From the NCBI GenBank assembly GCA_023954795.1, contig JAGSHA010000132.1:1-8098 (forward strand): a stretch of DNA of 8,098 bases, written 5' to 3'. Source of the DNA: Oceanospirillaceae bacterium. Its GTDB lineage: Bacteria > Pseudomonadota > Gammaproteobacteria > Pseudomonadales > Balneatricaceae. How positions within the stretch are numbered: the stretch's first letter is position 1; every line of letters starts with the position of its first letter. The position numbers and the translations under genes were made by a program. This document shows, piece after piece, positions 1-5,225 of the stretch. The notes under the pieces are model-generated. The model did no database searches, was not told the origin of the DNA, and was given only the letters and a program-made list of their open reading frames with translations.

Positions 1-393
1 GCCTTTACGATTGCCCGTGTCGGCGGTAACGGCGGCAGCACACCAAAAGTGCAGGCACGGTTTGAGGCCGAGGCCTGGGGTGCAGGTGCTGATGGAAAAG
101 CCGGAACTGAAGATGATGTCCGTATTGGTTATCTGCCTGCCAGCTGGCATGTGGAGCCGTTCGACGACGCGGCTAAGGCCGATAACGATGTGCACTTTGC
201 GGGCCGTATGAATGCAGCCAGCGGTGTATTCACGCCGGGTAATGCAGGACCTAACCCTGAGCGCCGCATGTCGACCAACAATGCGGGTAACCTGAAAGTG
301 GTTGCTCAGGTTCAAGACGGTGATCAGACCCTGACCGGTGATGGCCAACTGATCGTTACGGTTCAACGTTGGAATGATGCTCCGCTGCCATAA
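1..393 (+). CDS. qhpA: Quinohemoprotein amine dehydrogenase alpha subunit, C-terminal part (5' truncated by the window)
   Basis: The frame is open from base 1 and ends with TAA at 391-393, giving the last 130 residues. The alpha subunit of QHNDH is a periplasmic dihaem cytochrome c that takes electrons from the CTQ cofactor of the gamma subunit and passes them to an external acceptor. In the family the two haem-binding CxxCH motifs sit in the N-terminal domain, and three beta-rich domains follow; only the final beta-rich part is visible, so no haem motif is expected or seen. The tail contains NNAGNLKVVAQVQDGD and ends QRWNDAPLP, which I recognise as the characteristic alpha-subunit C-terminus. 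The assignment rests on this similarity and on the qhpD, qhpC and qhpB genes directly downstream, in the known A-D-C-B order. The gap to qhpD is 53 nt with no terminator, so co-transcription is likely. The pea nomenclature of Pseudomonas putida is an alternative naming. Confidence 0.88.
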   Translation, partial: AFTIARVGGNGGSTPKVQARFEAEAWGAGADGKAGTEDDVRIGYLPASWHVEPFDDAAKADNDVHFAGRMNAASGVFTPGNAGPNPERRMSTNNAGNLKVVAQVQDGDQTLTGDGQLIVTVQRWNDAPLP

Positions 394-434
394 GGCGCAG
401 GACACCATTATTTGACGTTTAACCGAGGTATGAC

Positions 435-441
435 GAGGAGG
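435..441 (+). promoter_or_regulatory. Ribosome binding site of qhpD
   Basis: GAGGAGG lies 5 nt before the ATG at 447. It is a strong Shine-Dalgarno match and fixes the qhpD start. Confidence 0.75.
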
Positions 442-446
442 TTGCC

Positions 447-1907
447 ATGAATACCCAAGTACAGGCCGCTGCAATAAATCTTGTAGAACAGAACCTGCAT
501 CTGGTGCAGGTCAGCGACCGGCGTTTGATGTTCCATATTCCAACCAGCTCCCTGTTTGAGTTGGATGGGATCACCGCAGAAGTGATCGATACGCTGCGCG
601 GTGGACAGAACAGCGCCGAACGCTGGACACGCCCGGAGTTGATGCAGCATCTGAGTGGTAGCTTTAATGCCGACCAGATTGCAGAAACCGTGCACGAACT
701 GATGGCGCTGGAGGTGATCAGCGACGGTTCTCCCCTGACCGAAGAGATCGCCGTTAAGTCAGTCGATCAGTTCCCGCTCAATACGCTGGTGCTGAACGTA
801 AACACCGGTTGCAATCTGAGCTGTAGCTACTGCTACAAAGAAGATCTCGATAAACCCTCTGCGGGCAAAAAGATGAGCCTGGAGACGGCGATTCAATCCA
901 TCGAAATGATGCTGGATGAATCACCGGGCGAATCTCTTTACAACATCGTGTTCTTTGGCGGAGAACCCCTAAGCAACCTGCCACTGATCAAATCTGTGGT
1001 GGCGTGGTGCGAACATGAATTTCCGGCACGGGGTAAGCGGGTGGAATACACCATGACTACCAATGCGACCTTGTTGAATGAAGAGATCGTTGCCTGGTTG
1101 GCCAAGTACAACTTTGGCCTCTCGGTGAGTATGGACGGCCCCAAAGCGGTACATGATAAAAACCGTATCACTGTGGGTGGGCAGGGCACATACGATGTGG
1201 TGAGCAAGAAGGCGAAGATGTTGCTCTCGGGCTACATTCGCCGTCCCATTGGTGCCCGCGTCACCCTGACGCGCGGTACCACGGATGTGATTGGCATCTG
1301 GGATCACTTGTTCAATGAGCTGGGGTTCGCTGAAGTGGGCTTTGCGCCGGTCACATCCGGTGACGTTTCACACTTCAACTTGCCTGAGGATGAGCTTAAG
1401 CAGGTCTTCGACAACATGAAGGCACTGGGCGAGCAGTATCTGGAAGCAGCACTGGAACACCGCAATATTGGCTTCTCCAACCTACATCAACTGATTACCG
1501 ACCTGCACGAAGGCCACAAAAAAGCGCTGCCCTGTGGTGCTGGCCTGAAGATGCTGGCGGTAGATCATCAAGGTGAACTCAACCTCTGTCATCGCTTCAC
1601 CGGCTCCGATCTACAGACCTTCGGGGATGTTAAGAGCGGAGTGGATCACGCCCAGCTGGGTGACTTTCTATCCGAACGACTCGACCGCACCAATACCGGT
1701 TGTGCGTCCTGTCGGATTCGTAACCTCTGCTCTGGCGGTTGTTACCACGAAAGCCACGCCCGCTACGGTGATGCGACCCGTCCTACCTACCACTATTGCG
1801 ATCTGATGAAGGATTGGGTGGATTTCGGCATCGATGTGTACGCCCGCATCATGGCTGAGAATCCTGACTTCATCGATCACTACATTTTGCCTCGGAGGGC
1901 AAACTGA
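447..1907 (+). CDS. qhpD: Radical SAM/SPASM thioether-forming maturase of the QHNDH gamma subunit
   Basis: The gene encodes 486 aa. QhpD is a cytoplasmic radical S-adenosylmethionine enzyme that makes the intrapeptide Cys-to-Asp/Glu thioether bonds in the gamma-subunit precursor. Residues 1 to about 105 form an N-terminal region of the kind that, in this family, binds the leader peptide (PqqD/RRE-like). The CxxxCxxC motif for the SAM-binding 4Fe-4S cluster is Cys122, Cys126 and Cys129 (CNLSCSYC). It is followed by FFGGEP at 169-174, which contacts SAM. A C-terminal SPASM-type domain carries Cys363, 381, 419, 422, 428, 432 and 451, enough for two auxiliary Fe-S clusters; the CxxCxxxxxC...C pattern runs through CASCRIRNLCSGGC. 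The start is ATG 447 behind a strong RBS. The stop is 1 nt before the qhpC ATG, so enzyme and substrate are translationally linked. All expected iron-sulfur ligands appear intact. The qhp-specific call comes from the adjacent gamma-subunit gene. Confidence 0.95.
   Translation: MNTQVQAAAINLVEQNLHLVQVSDRRLMFHIPTSSLFELDGITAEVIDTLRGGQNSAERWTRPELMQHLSGSFNADQIAETVHELMALEVISDGSPLTEEIAVKSVDQFPLNTLVLNVNTGCNLSCSYCYKEDLDKPSAGKKMSLETAIQSIEMMLDESPGESLYNIVFFGGEPLSNLPLIKSVVAWCEHEFPARGKRVEYTMTTNATLLNEEIVAWLAKYNFGLSVSMDGPKAVHDKNRITVGGQGTYDVVSKKAKMLLSGYIRRPIGARVTLTRGTTDVIGIWDHLFNELGFAEVGFAPVTSGDVSHFNLPEDELKQVFDNMKALGEQYLEAALEHRNIGFSNLHQLITDLHEGHKKALPCGAGLKMLAVDHQGELNLCHRFTGSDLQTFGDVKSGVDHAQLGDFLSERLDRTNTGCASCRIRNLCSGGCYHESHARYGDATRPTYHYCDLMKDWVDFGIDVYARIMAENPDFIDHYILPRRAN
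1894..1899 (+). promoter_or_regulatory. Ribosome binding site of qhpC, inside the end of qhpD
   Basis: GGAGGG lies 9 nt before ATG 1909, within the last codons of qhpD. It decides the qhpC start: the reading frame stays open upstream to about 1834, but no comparable site precedes any earlier start. Confidence 0.7.
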
Positions 1908-1908
1908 G

Positions 1909-2235
1909 ATGAAACATCTTAAAGCGATAAATAACAAAGCGCAGCTGCTGGATAAAGCCGTTGTAGAAGATCAGGTGGAAGAGGTTGTTGCGATGCAGTC
2001 ACTGGCGGGCTGTGCGGCAACCACCGATCCGGGTTGGGAGATCGATGCCTTTGGTTCGGTCACTTCACTGTGTCAGCCAATGGAATCCGATCTGTACGGT
2101 TGTGCAGATCCATGTTGGTGGCCTGCTCAGGTGCCGGACATGATGAACACCCATCAAAACTGGAACGACGATGCGCAGGATTCCGGCGAGAGCTGGCGCA
2201 ATCTGGGCACTGTATTCCCATCTGATAAGAAGTAA
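1909..2235 (+). CDS. qhpC: QHNDH gamma subunit precursor (CTQ-bearing, thioether-cross-linked)
   Basis: The gene encodes a 108-aa precursor of the catalytic gamma subunit, which carries the cysteine tryptophylquinone cofactor and oxidises primary amines in the periplasm. Residues 1-28 form a leader with no Sec-type hydrophobic core (MKHLKAINNK, then acidic EDQVEEVV), as expected of a leader read by QhpD and removed later by the QhpE protease. With an offset of 28, every modified residue known from P. putida and Paracoccus QHNDH is present. Cys65 and Trp71 correspond to Cys37-Trp43 (CTQ). Cys35/Glu44, Cys55/Asp61 and Cys69/Asp77 correspond to Cys7-Glu16, Cys27-Asp33 and Cys41-Asp49. Asp61 is also the presumed catalytic base. 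The core motif is YGCADPCWWPAQVPD. Mature length would be about 80 aa, as usual. The start is ATG 1909 rather than an earlier in-frame codon, because of its RBS and the fit of the leader length. Confidence 0.96.
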   Translation: MKHLKAINNKAQLLDKAVVEDQVEEVVAMQSLAGCAATTDPGWEIDAFGSVTSLCQPMESDLYGCADPCWWPAQVPDMMNTHQNWNDDAQDSGESWRNLGTVFPSDKK

Positions 2236-2253
2236 CCAGCACAGGATAGAGCG

Positions 2254-3405
2254 ATGAATAACAAAAACAATATGCGCAAAACCCTGCGTAACCTGATGGT
2301 TGGTGCCGGTATTCTAGGCACCGCAATGATGGGCAGCACAGTGTTTGCCAACGAAGCCGATATGTCGGGTCCTGCACTGAAAAAAGGGCAGGAGTATATG
2401 GTGGTTGCGAACTATCCCAACCAGATCCATTTCCTCGATCTGAAAACTGACAGCCTCCTGAAAACGTGCAAAGTGCCGGGCGCTTATGGTCCGGGTGTAC
2501 TGCAGGTCGCGCCAGACAAAAAAACCGTCTACATGCTGACCAATCACTATGAAGATGTGTATGGCATCAACGTGGACGATTGCAGTGTGCAATTCCACAC
2601 CACGTTCTCGAAGCAGAATACGCGTACAAAATCGTTGTTCTCCATGGCGCTAAGCCCGGATGGCAAAGAACTGTACGTGATGCACAACCCAACCAAAATG
2701 AACAAAGACCACTATCGTGTTCAGGACACCTATTTGGCGGTGTACAACACAGCAGATGGCAAAGGCGCAAAACCCGTACGTACGTTTCCAGCACCGCGTC
2801 AGGTTACGGTTATGGCAACCGGTAAAGATGGTGGCTTATATATGGCGGGCGCCGACATCTACAAAATGGATGTAAACACCGGCAAGTACGATGTTGCACT
2901 GCCAAGCCGCAACTGGGACCGCCCATTGTACGTTCAGCCCGATGTGTTGAATGCGTGGCCGATCCAGACGCCAAGCAAAGACTTCACCATTCTATATACC
3001 ACCGCACGCTTTCAGGATGAAAAGCAGGACCTTGCGACCGCTGATTGGATCTACGGTTACCTGAACATTGACCTGGAAACGGGTGAAACAGAAACCACGG
3101 ATTTCGGCCCAATCACAGAGATCTATTTTACCGGTATGAGGTCCCCCAAAGATCCGAATCTCGTCTTTGGCGTATTGAACCGTCTGGCCAAGTATGACGT
3201 GAAGCAGAAGAAGCTCATCAAAGCGGCTGAACTGGATCACTCATATTACTGCATCGCGATGAATCACGATGGCAGCAAGGTCTATCTCGGCGGCACCTAT
3301 GATGATGTGGCGATCTATGACGCCGACTCAATGGAAAAGCTGGGCAACATCAAACTGCCGGGTGGAGATATGGCGATCTCTACGTCGCAGGTATTCATTC
3401 GTTAA
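2254..3405 (+). CDS. qhpB: QHNDH beta subunit (seven-bladed beta-propeller)
   Basis: The gene encodes 383 aa. The beta subunit is the beta-propeller that, with alpha, encloses the gamma subunit and helps form the amine-binding pocket in the periplasm. A signal peptide is clear: basic N-terminus (MRKTLRN), hydrophobic stretch at about 14-30, and probable cleavage after Phe-Ala at Ala32 (VFA/NEA). Propeller-blade repeats are visible as short strands ending in NxDG or SPDG turns, for example MALSPDGKELYV (131-142), an IAMNHDGSKVYLGG segment (334-347) and the closing IYDADS strand (354-359). Mature length of about 351 aa fits the family. The start is ATG 2254 with AGGA 7 nt upstream; Met7 (2272) is a possible alternative that would leave the signal peptide intact. 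The gene is 18 nt after qhpC and is followed by a hairpin, so it is probably the last gene of the A-D-C-B transcript. Confidence 0.93.
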   Translation: MNNKNNMRKTLRNLMVGAGILGTAMMGSTVFANEADMSGPALKKGQEYMVVANYPNQIHFLDLKTDSLLKTCKVPGAYGPGVLQVAPDKKTVYMLTNHYEDVYGINVDDCSVQFHTTFSKQNTRTKSLFSMALSPDGKELYVMHNPTKMNKDHYRVQDTYLAVYNTADGKGAKPVRTFPAPRQVTVMATGKDGGLYMAGADIYKMDVNTGKYDVALPSRNWDRPLYVQPDVLNAWPIQTPSKDFTILYTTARFQDEKQDLATADWIYGYLNIDLETGETETTDFGPITEIYFTGMRSPKDPNLVFGVLNRLAKYDVKQKKLIKAAELDHSYYCIAMNHDGSKVYLGGTYDDVAIYDADSMEKLGNIKLPGGDMAISTSQVFIR

Positions 3406-3411
3406 CCATTT

Positions 3412-3434
3412 GATGGCCGGTGGTTCCGGTCATC
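3412..3434 (+). promoter_or_regulatory. Stem-loop just after qhpB, no U-tract
   Basis: GATGGCCGG (3412-3420) pairs with CCGGTCATC (3426-3434) over 9 bp with one G-U wobble and a 5-nt loop. It begins 6 nt after the qhpB stop. No run of T follows, so it is not a canonical intrinsic terminator. It may protect the 3' end of the qhpADCB mRNA or cause attenuation. The role is inferred; the pairing is seen. Confidence 0.5.
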
Positions 3435-3514
3435 TGTTGGCGAAAGCGGTTGTTTGTATGCCTCACAGCCGCGAACACTCCGGGTAGCAAATCCCAAGCC
3501 TTAACAGGCCTTTA

Positions 3515-3551
3515 AGCCCTCACGGGGAATCTTTCCCCGGGGGCTCTTTTT
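3515..3551 (+). terminator. Rho-independent terminator downstream of qhpB
   Basis: An outer stem AGCCC (3515-3519) / GGGCT (3541-3545) encloses an inner stem CGGGGAA (3523-3529) / TTCCCCG (3533-3539) with loop TCT. A small asymmetric internal bulge separates the two stems, and TTTTT follows at 3547-3551. The GC-rich stem plus U-tract is a typical intrinsic terminator. It should end most qhpADCB transcripts before the porin gene. Confidence 0.85.
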
Positions 3552-3574
3552 ACCCGAAAAACGCCAATAAGGAT

Positions 3575-3580
3575 TATAAA
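3575..3580 (+). promoter_or_regulatory. Possible -10 element of a porin-gene promoter
   Basis: TATAAA lies 25 nt before the porin ATG and just after the terminator, where a separate promoter is expected. No convincing TTGACA-like -35 sits 16-18 bp upstream; the spacing falls on TACCCG. The site is therefore weak or activator-dependent, and the call is tentative. Confidence 0.25.
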
Positions 3581-3605
3581 AAGTATTCGTTTACGGAGAG
3601 AAGTA

Positions 3606-4934
3606 ATGACAACAACATTTCGTAACTCATTGACTGCTATAGCTTTGTCTGCATGCTTTACACCCAATGTATTGGCAGCAGTCATTTCTGAAGAAAACGG
3701 TAAGACGATTTCTTTTAACGTTGAAGCGATGGCTGCGGCCATGTCGCTGGACGAGAACTACACAGGAACACCGGGCGAGAAAACGTGGCAGGAAGGCTAC
3801 ATCAAGGGTGATCTGGTCGGCTCTAATTTGCTGGAAAACGGCAGCACGCTGTATGGCGGTTTAGGCCTCATCGCACTGGGTACCCGGGGCGATGGTGATG
3901 GCCTGGGTTTGACCACCGGTGATGAAAGTGAGATTGATGTCGAAAACGCCTATCTCGGCTGGCAGTCCTCCAACAATCTAATTGATCTGTCCGTGGGTCG
4001 CCAGATGTTCACATTGGGCGATGGCTTTCTGATTGCGGGCGATGCCATCAGCCCGGGCGAAGGTTTTGATTCCTTCTCTAACGGCAGCCTGGATCGCGGT
4101 GGTGCTTATTATCTCGCAGGGCGTAAGAGTTTTTCGAATACCGCGGTTGTGAAAGTGGATCCCGAAGGCCCGCTGCGTGGCGATCTGTTCTGGCTGAAAT
4201 CCGATAACCAATATCAACAGAACACTGAGCTGACCGGTCTGAATCTGGAATATGTCAATGAAGAGATGGGCACCGTAGGGCTGACCTACATGAAAGCCAC
4301 CGACGTGGATGTGGGTGCAGGTCTGGCTTTGTTCGATAACCGAGATGGCATGGATATTGTCAGTGTACGGGGTCAGGGCAGCATGGGTGTTGAAAACCTG
4401 TTCCTGTCTTTCGAATACGTGTCACAAACCGGTGGTGATCAGGTCGAAAAAGATGCGAACGCGTGGTACGTGGAAGGGGGCTGGACCTTTGCTGATTTGC
4501 CGTGGACGCCAAATTTGAACTACCGCCACGCAGAGTTCTCGGGTGATGATAGCTCCACGGCGGACGATGAAACTTTTGATCCGCTGTTCTTCGGATTTAC
4601 CCGTGGTTTTGGCACCTGGTTCCAGGGTGAGGTTGCCTCGAACTACGGTGGCCCATTTAACAGCGGCAATGATCTGGATCGCTTGGAATTAACGTTGACA
4701 CCACGTGATGATCTGACCATCGGTTTGCAATACTGGGACTTCGATAAGACCGATGATGCTGCTGATAACGCTGCAACTGAGATTGATCTGTATGCATTGT
4801 GGAGCATCAACAACAACTGGGTATTCAGCCCGATGATCGGACTCTATGAACCGAAAGGCAGTGCCAACAAAGCGGCTCAGGGGAACGACAGCGACAACCT
4901 GTATGTGCAGGCAGTTATGATGTATTTCTTCTAA
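3606..4934 (+). CDS. Outer-membrane beta-barrel porin-like protein
   Basis: The gene encodes 442 aa. It has an N-terminal signal peptide (Arg6, a hydrophobic stretch at about 9-16, and VLA-A at 22-25 as the likely cleavage site). A long series of amphipathic strands follows, such as NLIDLSVGRQMFTLG, LTGLNLEYV, VSVRGQGSMGVENLFLSFEYV and LTIGLQYWDF. The C-terminus is a typical barrel signature ending in Phe with alternating hydrophobics (NLYVQAVMMYFF). The protein is rich in Asp and Glu, and several DxD/N loops stand out. This matches a substrate-uptake porin; I cannot place it in a named family, though alginate-export/OprD-like or DcaP-like proteins are the nearest types. Its place beside a periplasmic amine oxidation system suggests passage of cationic amines across the outer membrane, which is an inference. 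The start has GGAG 7 nt upstream (3595-3598). A lipobox-like LSAC at 14-17 is an oddity discussed in the findings. Confidence 0.82.
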   Translation: MTTTFRNSLTAIALSACFTPNVLAAVISEENGKTISFNVEAMAAAMSLDENYTGTPGEKTWQEGYIKGDLVGSNLLENGSTLYGGLGLIALGTRGDGDGLGLTTGDESEIDVENAYLGWQSSNNLIDLSVGRQMFTLGDGFLIAGDAISPGEGFDSFSNGSLDRGGAYYLAGRKSFSNTAVVKVDPEGPLRGDLFWLKSDNQYQQNTELTGLNLEYVNEEMGTVGLTYMKATDVDVGAGLALFDNRDGMDIVSVRGQGSMGVENLFLSFEYVSQTGGDQVEKDANAWYVEGGWTFADLPWTPNLNYRHAEFSGDDSSTADDETFDPLFFGFTRGFGTWFQGEVASNYGGPFNSGNDLDRLELTLTPRDDLTIGLQYWDFDKTDDAADNAATEIDLYALWSINNNWVFSPMIGLYEPKGSANKAAQGNDSDNLYVQAVMMYFF

Positions 4935-4997
4935 CACCACTTTCATCAGGGAGCGCCGGTCCACAAAACTCGTTACTACAACGGCTCGTGGTGACGA

Positions 4998-5111
4998 ATG
5001 CATCGTCGACTTCGTGAACTGATGAATGAACACAACGAGCAACACCCCTTCGCCATGGATGGCACGGGCGGTCTGATTGACGGATTGCGCGTCAGACCGC
5101 CCACCCCTTGA
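4998..5111 (+). CDS. Possible small ORF, 37 aa, unknown
   Basis: ATG at 4998 opens a 37-residue hydrophilic frame beginning MHRRLRELMNEH and ending VRPPTP, with TGA at 5109-5111. An in-frame stop at 4992-4994 excludes an earlier start. There is no good Shine-Dalgarno sequence, which argues against efficient translation. Its 3' half contains the 5066-5102 inverted repeat. It could be a small protein, the remnant of a decayed gene, or chance. I recognise no family. Confidence 0.2.
   Translation: MHRRLRELMNEHNEQHPFAMDGTGGLIDGLRVRPPTP
5066..5102 (+). repeat. 11-bp perfect inverted repeat / hairpin
   Basis: GGGCGGTCTGA (5066-5076) is exactly complementary to TCAGACCGCCC (5092-5102), with a 15-nt loop. 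The RNA hairpin would be GC-rich and stable, but no T-run follows. It could end the porin transcript by a Rho-type or pausing mechanism, protect its 3' end, or be a DNA operator. Which of these applies is not decided by the sequence. Confidence 0.55.
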
Positions 5112-5163
5112 TCGCTAAAAGCGCGGACAGGGCTGGAAGATGCGGATTAGGTTATCTGCTAGT

Positions 5164-5187
5164 ATTTTTGAATCAATTTTTGATCAA
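5164..5187 (+). promoter_or_regulatory. AT-rich tandem near-repeat in the regulator promoter region
   Basis: ATTTTTGAATCAA (5164-5176) and ATTTTTGATCAA (5176-5187) are near-identical, abutting direct repeats; the second contains the palindrome TTGATCAA (5180-5187). They sit 39-62 nt before the regulator ATG, where a promoter or protein binding site would be expected. No clear -35/-10 pair could be assigned. Confidence 0.35.
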
Positions 5188-5212
5188 CCACAATTCCAGA
5201 CAATAACAATAA

Positions 5213-5219
5213 GGTGGAG
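5213..5219 (+). promoter_or_regulatory. Ribosome binding site of the sigma-54 activator gene
   Basis: GGTGGAG lies 6 nt before ATG 5226. It decides the start: the in-frame GTG at 5214 is inside this site and so has no usable RBS of its own. Confidence 0.65.
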
Positions 5220-5225
5220 TGGGCA

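Larger units (their letters stand above)
4935..5225. other. Intergenic region between the porin and regulator genes
   Basis: This is a 291-nt stretch. It holds a possible 37-codon ORF (4998-5111), an 11-bp perfect inverted repeat (5066-5102), an AT-rich segment (5160-5210) where the regulator promoter is likely, and the regulator's RBS. No U-tract terminator is seen directly after the porin stop. Confidence 0.7.

Noticed and set aside
1834..1908. Longer gamma-subunit start upstream of 1909
   Set aside because: The frame is open but overlaps conserved qhpD coding, lacks a good RBS, and would spoil the 28-residue leader that fits the known modified positions.
3427..3441. Sigma-54-like GG-N10-GC upstream of the porin
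   Set aside because: Only the GG and GC dinucleotides fit; the rest (CGGTCA, TGGC) is a poor match, and it precedes the intrinsic terminator, which would stop its transcript.
4689..5045. 118-aa ORF on the - strand
   Set aside because: It overlaps the conserved 3' end of the porin gene, has no family resemblance and no RBS; it is a reading-frame shadow.
5214..5225. GTG start of the sigma-54 activator, four residues longer
   Set aside because: The GTG is inside the GGTGGAG ribosome binding site that serves ATG 5226.
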